Assembly: GCA_900498135.1 (NCBI GenBank)
Contig: LR026961.1
Span: 1 to 64,000 of the forward strand
Length of the DNA stretch: 64,000 bases
From: an uncultured Desulfatiglans sp.
Lineage (GTDB): Bacteria; Desulfobacterota; DSM-4660; Desulfatiglandales; Desulfatiglandaceae
Direction: 5' to 3'
Shown piece by piece: positions 46,070 through 55,609 of this stretch. The stretch's first letter is position 1, and each line of letters opens with the position of its first letter. Under the pieces are notes generated by a model. The model did no database searches, was not told the DNA's origin, and was given only the letters and a program-made list of their open reading frames with translations. The position numbers and the translations under genes are program-made.

Positions 46070-46463
46070 GCGTTTCTCCTCGATATCGGTACAACAACCG
46101 GAATAGGAATCAGGGTTTTCCCTGCTCGCCGCACTGGATTGCAAGGACCGTGCCCTCCCGCCCGCAAAGCCGCAAAAACAACGCTCACACTGTCTAACTT
46201 ATGGACATCCAATACTTTTATCAGATCACACTTTTTCATGAGCAGGAAATGGATCACGCACCCCGCATCCGAACCTGTAGCAAAAAAAACACAGCTCTTA
46301 ACAAAAAAACAACAAATGCCGATGCTTGAACTCTGCCGCGGGATTGCCTAAAATACGGGTTTTGAAACCAGGCGGCATCCCGCGCCCGGCGGGGGTGTGC
46401 GTCCAAATCCATCCACCTTCATCCACCGTCGTGCCTTCATCCGGACGGGAGGATCTTTGCCGT
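46070..46463. other. 394-base divergent intergenic region (lpxC/mltA)
   Basis: Located between two divergent envelope genes and notably AT-rich at 46180-46330, with A-runs (46265-46315). It presumably contains both promoters, but I cannot pick a -35/-10 pair with confidence. The mltA frame stays open upstream to 46326 without a ribosome site. No RNA gene or repeat is seen. Confidence 0.5.
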
Positions 46464-47663
46464 ATGCCTCTAAGCCGCTACCTTTGGCTGACCGCCGCGC
46501 TCTTCGCCGCCGCGCTTTTCGCGTGCCGGCCGGCCGTGGAGAAAAGGGTCGAGAAGCCCGAACCGGCCCTCCAACTCGTGCAATCCCCTCTCCCGTCCTT
46601 TTCGGACGACCTGGACCGTGCGTCCCTCATCCAGGCCGTCGAGCGGACCTTCATCTATCTCGACCGCCTGCCGGACGAAGCTTCGTTCGACTACGGCGAA
46701 CGGAGATTCACCGCCCGGCAGGTGCGGGAAAGCCACGCCTTGTTCCTGGACCTCCTGCGGGAAGAAACGAACCCCGATGCCCTGGCGGCGGCGGTCAAAC
46801 GCCATTTTCTTGTCTTCAAGGCCGGCGGGAGGGCGCCTTCGGGAGAGGTCCTTTTCACCGGCTACTTCGAGCCGCTCTATCCGGCCAGCACCCGGCCGGA
46901 CGAGGTCTTCGCCCATCCGATCTACCGGAGGCCGGAGGACCTTCTGCGCATCCGCCTCGAGGCCTTCCATCCCAAGTTCAAAGGCGAGAGCATCGTCGCC
47001 CGAATCGAGGGCGGGCGGGTTCTCCCTTACTACAGCCGGGCCGAGATCGAATCCGAAAAACCGCTCGACGGGAAGGGGCTCGAAATCGCCTGGCTGAAGG
47101 ATCCGGTGGACGTCGCCTTCCTGCAGATTCAGGGGTCCGGCCGCCTGCGGCTGACGGACGGGGGAGAACTCCCCGTCGGATACGCTGAGGCCAACGGGCG
47201 CCCTTACCGGGCCATCGGGGGCTACATGATCGAAAAGGGCTATCTCACCCGCGAAGAGATGTCCATGCAGCGCATCCGAAGCTACCTCAGGGAGCACCCT
47301 GAAAAGGTCCAGGAGGTCCTGGACGCCAACCCTTCCTACATCTTTTTCCGCCCGCTCCAGGACGGCCCCTACGGGAACATCGGCGTCCATCTGACGCCTG
47401 GAAGATCGCTCGCCACCGACGCCGCCCTCTTCCCGAAAGGGTCCCTCGCCTTCATCTCCTGCAGCAAGCCAACGGCCGGATCGGAGGCGGCAGACCTCGA
47501 ATGGGAGCCCTTCTCCCGTTTCATGGTCATCCAGGACACCGGGGGAGCCATCAAGGGCCCGGGGCGCGCGGACATCTTCTGGGGCAACGGCCCCTATGCG
47601 GAGCTCGCCGCAGGGCATCTCCGCCACCCCGGAGATTTATACGTCCTCATTAAAAAACCCTGA
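46464..47663 (+). CDS. mltA: MltA-family lytic transglycosylase lipoprotein
   Basis: A 399-residue outer-membrane lipoprotein that cleaves peptidoglycan to 1,6-anhydro products. The signal peptide ends in a lipobox at LFAC, lipidated Cys21. The MltA double-psi barrel domain begins near FTGYFEP (about 132) and includes FLQIQGSGRL; the 3D domain at the C-terminus holds FMVIQDTGGAIKGPGRADIFWG with the catalytic Asp region. The ATG at 46464 is chosen for GGGAGG upstream and the signal peptide. Its final codons lie inside a terminator stem. Confidence 0.94.
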   Translation: MPLSRYLWLTAALFAAALFACRPAVEKRVEKPEPALQLVQSPLPSFSDDLDRASLIQAVERTFIYLDRLPDEASFDYGERRFTARQVRESHALFLDLLREETNPDALAAAVKRHFLVFKAGGRAPSGEVLFTGYFEPLYPASTRPDEVFAHPIYRRPEDLLRIRLEAFHPKFKGESIVARIEGGRVLPYYSRAEIESEKPLDGKGLEIAWLKDPVDVAFLQIQGSGRLRLTDGGELPVGYAEANGRPYRAIGGYMIEKGYLTREEMSMQRIRSYLREHPEKVQEVLDANPSYIFFRPLQDGPYGNIGVHLTPGRSLATDAALFPKGSLAFISCSKPTAGSEAADLEWEPFSRFMVIQDTGGAIKGPGRADIFWGNGPYAELAAGHLRHPGDLYVLIKKP

Positions 47664-47689
47664 ACCATGCGGCTGGTTCAGGGTTTTTT
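47652..47689. terminator. Intrinsic terminator after mltA, usable from both strands
   Basis: AAAAAA then CCCTGAACC (47658-47666), an 8-base loop, GGTTCAGGG (47675-47683) and TTTTTT (47684-47689). The nine-pair stem with a T-run is a classic terminator, and the A-run makes it symmetric for minus-strand transcripts such as glyS. The TGA stop of mltA (47661-47663) lies in the left arm. Confidence 0.93.
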
Positions 47690-47933
47690 CCATATCGGCC
47701 CTTAAGGGCAGAGATGATCCAGGGTCCTGCCCACAAGTGCCCCGGAAGCGTTGTCAGGTTCAGGGCCTCGATCGTCAGGGCCCTCGGCGCTCCGGCTGCG
47801 CTGGAGCTTCGTCCGCGCGCCTGGCCGTTCCAGTCGCCGGTCGGACGCCTGACCCCGAAAAACCCCTTTCAAACAGGATCTCCGGGGCCACATCCGGATA
47901 AACCCGTTTCGAACGAACCGCCCCCTACCAGCG

Positions 47934-48074
47934 TGTTGAAAAATCCGCTTTTGACAGGCTGGGGAAAAATGCCTAGATGCAAGGCTTGCAAAATCCCGAG
48001 GAATGAGACGTACTTATTAGTACGCCGCAGTGGCGAGGGATGAGCAAAACGCAGCAGATGGGCGTTTTTCAAAA
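47934..48074. mobile_element. MITE-like foldback element next to glyS
   Basis: About 140 bases, almost wholly an imperfect inverted repeat: ends TGTTGAAAAATCCGC and GCGTTTTTCAAAAG, inner arms GATGCAAGGC...GCAGCAGATGGGC, and a central CGTACT-TATT-AGTACG. I recall closely similar elements scattered through many Deltaproteobacteria and some Gammaproteobacteria. It has no coding capacity and no visible target-site duplication, and it ends five bases from the glyS stop codon. 47690-47933 shows nothing else. Confidence 0.75.
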
Positions 48075-48079
48075 GCCCC

Positions 48080-50158
48080 CTACACGCCGAATTTTGAGAA
48101 ATCCGCAACCCGCAGGAACAGGCTCTCGAGATCCTGCAGAACCGCGATCCGATTCTCGCGTAGGGCGGTGTCATCCTTCGTCATGACCTCCACCTGGTCG
48201 AAGAAGCGGTCCACCGGGGCGCGGAGTTCCTTCAACGCCAGCATGGCGGCATAGTACTCCTCCCGCTCGACGCGGCGGATCACCTCGGACCGCACCCCCT
48301 CGATCGCATCCCAGAGGGCGCCCTCGCTCGGCTCTTTGAAGAGCCCCGGATTCACCTTGAAACGTTCTTCCGTCTTCTTGAGGATGTTGCTGACACGTTT
48401 GAAGGTCAGTGCGGCCGTCTCGAAATCCCCCGATTCGGCCACGAAGCGCTGGAGCTGTTCGAGCCTGCGCGGGATGCGTGTCACGGGATCGAAGGCGACC
48501 GAAAGGACGGCCTCCACGAGATCTGCGACATAGCCGGAGCGGAGCATCATCTGGCGGCAGCGCTCCTTGAAAAAGCCCTGCACCTTTTCGAAGACCGCAG
48601 CCCGGTCAAACGCGATCTCTTCTCCCAGAAACTCCAGGGACCGGTCGATCAGGTCGTCCAGAGAGATGTCCCATGCGAATTCCTCCAGGATCCGGATGAT
48701 CGCCAGGGCGTGCCGGCGCAGGGCGAAGGGGTCTGCGCTCCCGCTCGGTTCGAGCCCCACGGCGAAGCAGCCGGTGATGGTGTCCATCCGGTCGGCCACG
48801 CCCACGAGCGCGCCGATCTTCGATCGAGGCATCTCGCCCCCGGCGCGGTTCGGGAGATAGTGTTCGCCCAGGGCCTCGGCCACCTCTTCCGGATACCCCT
48901 CGAGCCGGGCGTATTCCGTGCCCATCACGCCCTGCAGGGTCGGGAACTCCCCGACCATGTGGCTCACGAGATCGCATTTGCACAGGCGCGCGGCGGTCTC
49001 GACAGACGAGGTCTTTTCCGGCAGGACCCGCTCCGCCAGAGAGCGGGCGAGGCGCCCGAAGCGCTGCACCTTGGCGTAGGACGTCCCGAGGTCGGCCTGA
49101 TAGATGACGCCCTTCAGGTCTTCCAGCCGTTCGATGAGCGGCCTTTTACGGTCCTCCTCGAAAAAGAAACGGGCATCCGACAGGCGCGCACGCAACACAC
49201 GCTCATGCCCCCTGCGCACGACCCGCTCATCGCGCGCACGGGTGTTGTTGACGGCGATGAAGTGCGGCATCAGGTTGCCGGCCTGGTCATAGACCGCGAA
49301 GTACTTCTGGTGCTCGCGCATGGCGGTGATGAGGACGGCCGCGGGCACGGCGAGAAACGCCTCGTCGAAGTGCCCGGCCACGGCCGAAGGGTATTCGACC
49401 AGGTTGGCGTTGATCGAGACGAGCTCCGGGTCGTCGGACGGGCGGCCGCCCACCGATGCCGCGGCCGCTTCCACCTGCCCCCTCACCCGTTCTTCGCGCT
49501 CCGCCGGATCGATGACCACGAACCGCTCGGCGGTATCCTTCAGATAGCGCTCCCAGCCGGCGACCTCGAACGGCTCCGGGGCCATGAAGCGGTGCCCCGC
49601 CGAACGCCTGCCGCTCCGGATCCCCGCCAGCTCGAACGGGACCACGGCGCCGTCGAAGAGGGCCACGATCCAGTGGATCGGCCGCACGAAAGGGACGTTC
49701 TCGCTCCCCCAGCGCATGGACTTGGGCCAGGGAACGGCCGCGATCAGCGCCGGCAGGTTCCCGGCCAGGATCTCGGCCGTCGGTCTTCCGGCGATGGCAT
49801 GCTTCACATGCAGGTACTCGCCCCTGGGCGTCGAGATGGTCCCGAGGGCCTCGACCGCCACCCCCTGCTTCTGGGCGAATCCGAGCGCCGCCTTGGTCGG
49901 ACGGCCATCCTTGTCGTAGGCCACCTGCCTGGGAGGGCCCGTGACCTCCTGCACCCGGTCACGCTGTTTCTGCTCGACGTCCGCAGCCCGCAGGACAAGC
50001 CTTCGAGGCGTGCCGTAAACGGCAGGCCGTTCGGCGAAACCGATCTCGTTCTTCGCCAGCAGCTCTTCCCAGAGCCTCCTCAGGTTTTCGAGGCCGTCGG
50101 CCAGATAGCCCGCGGGGATCTCCTCGGTGCCAATTTCCAATATGAATTCTGAAGACAT
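48080..50158 (-). CDS. glyS: Glycyl-tRNA synthetase beta subunit
   Basis: A 692-residue beta subunit of the bacterial tetrameric GlyRS. It begins EFILEIGTEEIPAGYL, the invariant N-terminus, and contains RTARLCKCDL-like VSHMVGEFPTLQG and DRMDTITGCFAVG, the HD-like core, with an anticodon-binding domain at the C-terminus (about 580-690). It works with GlyQ encoded 212 bases upstream on the same strand. Length is normal. Confidence 0.96.
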   Translation of the reverse strand: MSSEFILEIGTEEIPAGYLADGLENLRRLWEELLAKNEIGFAERPAVYGTPRRLVLRAADVEQKQRDRVQEVTGPPRQVAYDKDGRPTKAALGFAQKQGVAVEALGTISTPRGEYLHVKHAIAGRPTAEILAGNLPALIAAVPWPKSMRWGSENVPFVRPIHWIVALFDGAVVPFELAGIRSGRRSAGHRFMAPEPFEVAGWERYLKDTAERFVVIDPAEREERVRGQVEAAAASVGGRPSDDPELVSINANLVEYPSAVAGHFDEAFLAVPAAVLITAMREHQKYFAVYDQAGNLMPHFIAVNNTRARDERVVRRGHERVLRARLSDARFFFEEDRKRPLIERLEDLKGVIYQADLGTSYAKVQRFGRLARSLAERVLPEKTSSVETAARLCKCDLVSHMVGEFPTLQGVMGTEYARLEGYPEEVAEALGEHYLPNRAGGEMPRSKIGALVGVADRMDTITGCFAVGLEPSGSADPFALRRHALAIIRILEEFAWDISLDDLIDRSLEFLGEEIAFDRAAVFEKVQGFFKERCRQMMLRSGYVADLVEAVLSVAFDPVTRIPRRLEQLQRFVAESGDFETAALTFKRVSNILKKTEERFKVNPGLFKEPSEGALWDAIEGVRSEVIRRVEREEYYAAMLALKELRAPVDRFFDQVEVMTKDDTALRENRIAVLQDLESLFLRVADFSKFGV

Positions 50159-50370
50159 ATCTTCATCCTCATCGATGGTCGGGGAAGGCTCTCAGCGCCC
50201 ATCCTGAACCTCTTTCCAGTTTCCAGAACTGATTCCGATCCTTCTCCCCACTCTTCTCGAAAGATGCGGTCAAGCGATCTTCATTCACCCGGTCTTCTCC
50301 GCTCCCCTGTTTGCACGGATACCGGCTCGGCCCGCCATCCGCCAGTCCTGGATGCCGGACCGGACGAGGC

Positions 50371-51249
50371 TCACGCGGCGGCCTTCGCCAGCAGCGGGAA
50401 CCCCATCTCCTCGCGCTGCTGCAGGTAGGTCTTGGCGCTCAGGCGCGCCAGATTGCGGATCCGCTCGATGTAGTGGGTCCGCTCCGTCACGCTGATCGCC
50501 CCGCGCGCATCGAGGATGTTGAAGGTGTGCGAACACTTGAGGCAATAGTCATAGGAGGGGAGGACGAGCCCCTTGGCGGCGGCCCTCTTCGCCTCGCTCT
50601 CGTAAAGCGAAAAGAGCTTCAGCATCATCTCCACATCGGCCTGCTCGAAGTTGTAGACCGAGAGCTCCCACTCGCCCTTGCGATGGACATCCCCATAAGA
50701 GATCCGCCCGTTCCAATCGAGGTCGTAGACGTTTTCCTTCTCCTGCAGGTACATGGCGATCCGCTCGAGCCCGTAGGTGATTTCGACCGAAATGGGATCG
50801 AGGCGTATGCTCCCGGCCTGCTGAAAATAGGTGAACTGCGTGATCTCCATCCCGTCGAGCCAGACCTCCCACCCAAGCCCGGAGGCCCCCAGCGTTGGGG
50901 ATTCCCAGTCGTCTTCGACGAAGCGGATGTCGTGGTCGAGGGGGTCGATCCCCAGGGCCTGGAGGCTTCCGAGATACAGGTCCTGAACCTCCAGGGGGGA
51001 CGGCTTGAGGATGACCTGATACTGGTAATAGTGCCCGAGCCGGTTGGGGTTCTCCCCGTACCGCCCGTCCGTGGGGCGCCTCGAGGGTTCCACGTAGGCG
51101 ACCGCCCAGGGCTCAGGCCCGAGGACGCGCAGCAGGGTCGCCGGGTTGAAGGTCCCCGCCCCCACCTCGAGGTCGTAGGGCTGCTGAATCAGGCAGCCCC
51201 TGTCGGACCAGTACCGCTCGAGGGCGAATATGAGTTCCTGAAATGTCAT
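50371..51249 (-). CDS. glyQ: Glycyl-tRNA synthetase alpha subunit
   Basis: A 292-residue class II synthetase subunit with the catalytic site. [19 protein letters not shown] is the family N-terminus, and [21 protein letters not shown] plus [14 protein letters not shown] are class II motifs. The ATG at 51249 has GGAGGAGG; an earlier start at 51351 would add 34 unsupported residues. Transcribed with glyS, although the 212-base gap is unusually long for this pair; that gap holds no gene I can see. Confidence 0.96.
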   Translation of the reverse strand: MTFQELIFALERYWSDRGCLIQQPYDLEVGAGTFNPATLLRVLGPEPWAVAYVEPSRRPTDGRYGENPNRLGHYYQYQVILKPSPLEVQDLYLGSLQALGIDPLDHDIRFVEDDWESPTLGASGLGWEVWLDGMEITQFTYFQQAGSIRLDPISVEITYGLERIAMYLQEKENVYDLDWNGRISYGDVHRKGEWELSVYNFEQADVEMMLKLFSLYESEAKRAAAKGLVLPSYDYCLKCSHTFNILDARGAISVTERTHYIERIRNLARLSAKTYLQQREEMGFPLLAKAAA

Positions 51250-51412
51250 GTTCAGCGCCTCCTCCGATGCGGCCTCCGCCGGGCGAACCAGGCCGGCCGC
51301 GCAGTTTCGATCGAAATGGATACGATTAGCACTGGTTCGAGGCCTTGTCAAGCACAGCGTCCAAGGCGTTGGAACATGCAGGAAGCGGGCGGGGATTCCG
51401 GGGGCGGGCCTT

Positions 51413-53047
51413 TCACTTCTTCATCTTGCGGCGCTCCTCGTCGCGGATGTCGCGGCGCAGCAGCTTGCCGACCTTGGACTTGGGGAGCATATCGCGGAAT
51501 TCGATGTACTGGGGGATCTTGTACTCGGCCAGACGATCCCGGCACCAGCGGGTGAGGTCCGCGCCGCTGACCCCCCGGGCGTCCTGCTTGAGCACCACGA
51601 TCGCCTTGATGCGTTCGCCGAGCTTCTTGTCGGGCACACCCACCACGCAGGCCTCGATCACCGCCTCGTGGTCCAGGAGGCAGGACTCGATCTCCGAGGC
51701 CGATACCCGGTAGCCCTTGCACTTGATGATGTCGGCGCTGCGGTCCACGTAGTACAGAAGCCCCGTTTCGTCGCGCCGCACGAAGTCGTTCATGCGGTAC
51801 CACCGGCGGCTCTCGATATCGACATACGCCTTGGCCGTTTCATCGGGCTTGCGCCAGTAGCCGTCCGAGATGTGGCGGAAGGTCACCAAAAGCTCACCCG
51901 GCTCGCCGTCATCGACCGGCTCGAGGGTCTCGTGGTCCACGATCATCACCTCGCGCGAAGGCAGCGGCATGCCTATGCTGCCCGGCACCGGCTCGCGGCC
52001 GAGGGGGCTCATGCAGGTGAACCCCACCTCGGTTGCCCCGTAGGCCTGGTAGATGGGGATCCCCAGGAGCCGCTTCCAGCGTTCGAAGGTCTCGAGCGGC
52101 AGGACGTCGCCGCCGCTCCAGCAGTAGCGGAGGGAGTGCAGGTCGAACAGGTCGAGCCGGTCGTTTTCGAGGATCATGCGGTAGAGGGTCGGGGCCCCCA
52201 GAAAGAGCGTGGCCCGATGCCGCTCGATGGCGTCCAGGATGGCGTCCACCTGCGGGATGGGCATCAGGATGCAGGTGTTCCCGCGGCTCAGCACCATGCC
52301 GAGGAGAACCCCCTGGGCGAGCTGATGGAAGAGCGGATTGACCATGACAAAGACCTCTTCCTCGTCCCGGATGAAGCCCTCGCCGACCTCCCGGATCTCC
52401 TCCACGAACGAGACCATGCCCGAATGGCTCATGACGCAGCCCTTGGGAAACCCCGTGGTGCCGCCGGTGTACAGGATGTAGCAGGGATGGTCGATCGGGT
52501 CCACTTCGACCTGGGGGGGTCTGGGCGGGTATTGCCTGAGGAGTGCGCCGAACCGGTGCAGGCTCTCGCCCTTTTCGGTCGTCCCGCGCGGGACGAGGTC
52601 GAACATCCACCCGAAGAGGCGTTTGTAGGCGGGCAGCATCTCGTCGTGGGTGGTCACGATCACGCGCTTCAGGGACGTCTCGGGCCAGACCTCTTTGACG
52701 TAGCGGTAATTGGTGTCGAGGCAGACCACGGTCTTCGCCCCGGTGTCGTTCAAGAGGTAGCGGATCTCGTGCGGCGTGTAGATGGGCGAGACCGGGACGG
52801 GCACGGCACCGGCCACCTGCGCGCCGAAGTAGGCGATCAGGAACTGGGGCAGGTTCGGCAGGTAGATCATGATCCGCTCCCCCGGGCGCACCCCGTGGGC
52901 ATGCAGCGCCGCCGCGAACCGGTCGATCAGCTCCCGCATGCGGCGGTAGCTGAACCGCTGACCGAGGTAGATGACGGCCGTGCGCTCCGGCCAGCGTTCG
53001 CACGCCCGGTCGAAGGAGGAATAGACCAGTTCGGGTGTCTGGGGCAT
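51413..53047 (-). CDS. AMP-forming acyl-CoA ligase, cassette 1
   Basis: A 544-residue ANL-superfamily enzyme that activates a carboxylic acid to its CoA thioester with ATP. The P-loop is [11 protein letters not shown] at 193-203, then YGATEVG and the hinge [15 protein letters not shown], and Lys in [11 protein letters not shown] near the C-terminus. The A7 motif reads YRMND where most members, including the paralogue at 60126-61787, have a Gly before Asp. It lies directly downstream of livF, 41 bases away, so transport and activation of the same acid are likely coupled. Acid identity is unknown. Confidence 0.93.
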   Translation of the reverse strand: MPQTPELVYSSFDRACERWPERTAVIYLGQRFSYRRMRELIDRFAAALHAHGVRPGERIMIYLPNLPQFLIAYFGAQVAGAVPVPVSPIYTPHEIRYLLNDTGAKTVVCLDTNYRYVKEVWPETSLKRVIVTTHDEMLPAYKRLFGWMFDLVPRGTTEKGESLHRFGALLRQYPPRPPQVEVDPIDHPCYILYTGGTTGFPKGCVMSHSGMVSFVEEIREVGEGFIRDEEEVFVMVNPLFHQLAQGVLLGMVLSRGNTCILMPIPQVDAILDAIERHRATLFLGAPTLYRMILENDRLDLFDLHSLRYCWSGGDVLPLETFERWKRLLGIPIYQAYGATEVGFTCMSPLGREPVPGSIGMPLPSREVMIVDHETLEPVDDGEPGELLVTFRHISDGYWRKPDETAKAYVDIESRRWYRMNDFVRRDETGLLYYVDRSADIIKCKGYRVSASEIESCLLDHEAVIEACVVGVPDKKLGERIKAIVVLKQDARGVSGADLTRWCRDRLAEYKIPQYIEFRDMLPKSKVGKLLRRDIRDEERRKMKK

Positions 53048-53088
53048 CGATCGACCTTTCTCTTCCGTCCGCCGCCGCAGGGCGGCCG

Positions 53089-53841
53089 CTACATCCCGAA
53101 ATACGCCGATTTCACGTCCGGGTTGTCCATCAGTTCCTGGGCCCGCCCCATCACCACCACCCCGCCGTTTTCCATGACGTAGCCGAAGTCGATGAGGGGC
53201 AGCACAGGCCTCGCGTACTGTTCGGCCAGGACCACGCTGATGCCGGTCTCCTGATTGATATTCTCGACCGCCTCGGTCAGCATGGTCTCCATGAGCGGGC
53301 TCAGGCCCAGCAGGGGCTCGTCCAGCAGGAGCAGCTTCGGCTGGGCCATCAGGGCGCGGCCGATGGCGAGCATCTGCTGTTCGCCGCCGCTCAGGAAACC
53401 GCCTTCCCGCTTCCGCAGGAGCTTCAGCTTCGGAAAGATGCGGAACACGTAGTCGAGGGTCCGCGCCGCCTGGGCCCGGGTGGCAAGCACGCCGCCGATG
53501 CGGAGGTTTTCCATCACCGAGCTTTCCTTGAAGATGCGGCGCCTCTCCGGGCACAGGACCATCCCTAGGCGGGCCCGTTCGCTCGCCTCCAGGTGACGGA
53601 TCTCGCGGCCTTCGAAGAGGATGCTCCCCAGAATGGTCAGGCGCTGCCCGCCCCGCATGCGTTCTTTTTTCTGCACGTCCAGGATGACCCCCGAGGCGGT
53701 GTACATGAGGGTGGACTTCCCGGCGCTGTTGGCCCCGAAAACGCCCGTGATCCCGCCCTTCTCCACGCTGAGCGAGACGTTGTTGATGGCGAGGGCGTTC
53801 TCGTAGAAGACCATGAGGTCCTTGATCTCCAGATGGTTCAT
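53089..53841 (-). CDS. livF: LIV-type ABC transporter ATP-binding protein LivF, cassette 1
   Basis: A 250-residue ATPase. Walker A is GANSAGKST at 36-44 (Ser instead of the common Gly), signature LSGGEQQMLAIG, Walker B LLLLDEPLLGLSP. It pairs with LivG on the inner face of the LivH/LivM permease. Its start overlaps the livG stop (ATGA at 53838-53841). Confidence 0.94.
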   Translation of the reverse strand: MNHLEIKDLMVFYENALAINNVSLSVEKGGITGVFGANSAGKSTLMYTASGVILDVQKKERMRGGQRLTILGSILFEGREIRHLEASERARLGMVLCPERRRIFKESSVMENLRIGGVLATRAQAARTLDYVFRIFPKLKLLRKREGGFLSGGEQQMLAIGRALMAQPKLLLLDEPLLGLSPLMETMLTEAVENINQETGISVVLAEQYARPVLPLIDFGYVMENGGVVVMGRAQELMDNPDVKSAYFGM

Positions 53842-54596
53842 TTTCGGTCCTCCGCGCCCATGTAAGCCTTCTTGACGGCCGGGTCCTCCATCACCTCCGC
53901 GGGCGGCCCGTCGGCGATCTTCTCGCCGAAGTTGATCACCATGACCCGGCCGGCCAGCTTGAAGAGCTCCCGCAGGCGGTGCTCCACCATCATCAGGGTG
54001 ATGCCGTTCATCTGCATCTTTTCAAGCAGCGGGAGCATGCTGGCGATCTCCGACATGCTCATGCCCGAAAACACCTCGTCGCAGAGAACGATGACGGGCT
54101 GGAGCGCCAGGCACCGGGCCAGCTCGAGCCGCTTCAGATAGCCAAGGGGGAGCGAACCAGCCGTCTTGTAAGGCACCCGGGCGTCGCGCTCGAAGCCGAT
54201 CTCCTCGAGGATGTCTATGGCGACGGAGTCGAGGTCGCCGAGGGCCCCGGAACGGGTCTTCCGGACGCGCGGCGAGTTGAGCGGCACGATGAGATTCTTG
54301 TAGGCGGCCATGGTGTGGAAGGGGCGCATGACCTGGAAGGTCCGGACCAGCCCGCGCAGCGCGATCTTGTGGGGGGGCAGGCCGTCGATCCGCTCGCCCA
54401 TGAAGGTGATCCGACCGTCGTCCGGCTTGACGAAGCCGGTCAGAAGATTCACCAGCGTCGTCTTTCCCGCCCCGTTCGGTCCGATGATCCCGACCACCTC
54501 GCCCTTGTGCAGGTCGAAGCTGACGCCGCTCATGGCATGGACCCCGCCGAAGGACTTCCAGAGGTTCGTGACTTCCAGGATGCGTTCTCCGGTCAT
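53838..54596 (-). CDS. livG: LIV-type ABC transporter ATP-binding protein LivG, cassette 1
   Basis: A 252-residue ATPase with Walker A GPNGAGKTT near 39. The signature region reads LPLGYLKRLELARCLA in place of LSGGQ/LPYGxQR, and Walker B ends LCDEVFSG rather than DEPxxG. The paralogue in cassette 2 has the same departures, so this is a family trait and not decay. The frame is open far upstream (antisense to livM); the ATG at 54596 is chosen because it sits just after the livM stop. Confidence 0.92.
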   Translation of the reverse strand: MTGERILEVTNLWKSFGGVHAMSGVSFDLHKGEVVGIIGPNGAGKTTLVNLLTGFVKPDDGRITFMGERIDGLPPHKIALRGLVRTFQVMRPFHTMAAYKNLIVPLNSPRVRKTRSGALGDLDSVAIDILEEIGFERDARVPYKTAGSLPLGYLKRLELARCLALQPVIVLCDEVFSGMSMSEIASMLPLLEKMQMNGITLMMVEHRLRELFKLAGRVMVINFGEKIADGPPAEVMEDPAVKKAYMGAEDRK

Positions 54597-54598
54597 GG

Positions 54599-55609
54599 CT
54601 ACACCTTTTCCCAGCGCTCGAACTGGAAATACTTCCGTTCGAGGTAGTTCAGGATCCCTTCGGGCTTGTAGAGGATGAAGGCGAGGAGGATGAGGCTGTA
54701 GAGCACCACCCGCAGCTGTCCGAAGCCCCGCAGGGCCTCCGAGAGCGGCGTCAGAACGAAGGCCCCGATCACCGGGCCGGCGAGGGTACCCATCCCGCCC
54801 ATGACCGTCGCGGCGATCGGCAGGATGGAAAAGTCCATGGCGAACATGGACAGCCCCAGCCAGCCGTAGAGGTGGCTCAGGTATGCGCCGCAAAAGGACC
54901 CGATCAGGGCGGCCAGAAAAAGGGCCTTGATTTTGTAGGCGGTGATGTCGATGCCCGAGGCCTTCACCGCCTGATCGTTGTCCTTGACCGCCTGCAGGAT
55001 GATCCCGAAATCCTCGGTCATCAGCCGCCGCAGGCCGAAGAGCGCGACCAGCAGCGCCCCCACCAGCAGGTACTGCTCCACCCAGATGTTGGGCAGGTAG
55101 TCGAGGCTGCTGATCCCCTCGGTGCTTCCGAGGATGCTGGTCGCGACGATGAAGGAGACCAGGAAGAGCGGCAGCATGAAGCTGACGATGGCGAAATAGA
55201 CCCCGCGCAGCCGCAGGCAGAGGACCAGCGCGAGGGTGCCGAGCGCCGCCCCGGTTACCGAGGCGAGGGGGATGGTGACCCAGATGGGCCACCCCCAGTA
55301 GTGGTTGAGGCTTCCGGAGACGTAGCCCCCGAGGCCGATGAACATGGAGAGGCCGAGGCAGACGAGCCCCGCGTACTGGGCCAGAAAATCGAAGGCCAGG
55401 GCCAGCATGGCATAGGTGGCGGCCGCGCAGAACACGCGCTGCCAATACATGTCGAGCATCAGAGGGAGCGCGCAGAGAAGAGCCACCAGGGCCACGCGCG
55501 GGAGGAGCAGAAAGGTCATCTCCCGCCAGGAACTGAGGGCATAGAGCCCGTGGCTTCTGACCGTAATGCTCCGGTCGAGGCGCTTTTTGCGCCTTTCGGA
55601 CATCTCCAT
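54599..55609 (-). CDS. livM: LIV-type ABC transporter permease LivM, cassette 1
   Basis: A 336-residue inner-membrane permease with about nine helices. RGVYFAIVSFMLP and FSILPIAATVMGGMGTLAGPVIGA are LivM signatures. The ATG at 55609 overlaps the livH stop by one base (TGATG). It forms the translocation channel with LivH. Basic residues at the very N-terminus (ERRKKRLDR) fit inside-positive topology. Confidence 0.93.
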   Translation of the reverse strand: MEMSERRKKRLDRSITVRSHGLYALSSWREMTFLLLPRVALVALLCALPLMLDMYWQRVFCAAATYAMLALAFDFLAQYAGLVCLGLSMFIGLGGYVSGSLNHYWGWPIWVTIPLASVTGAALGTLALVLCLRLRGVYFAIVSFMLPLFLVSFIVATSILGSTEGISSLDYLPNIWVEQYLLVGALLVALFGLRRLMTEDFGIILQAVKDNDQAVKASGIDITAYKIKALFLAALIGSFCGAYLSHLYGWLGLSMFAMDFSILPIAATVMGGMGTLAGPVIGAFVLTPLSEALRGFGQLRVVLYSLILLAFILYKPEGILNYLERKYFQFERWEKV

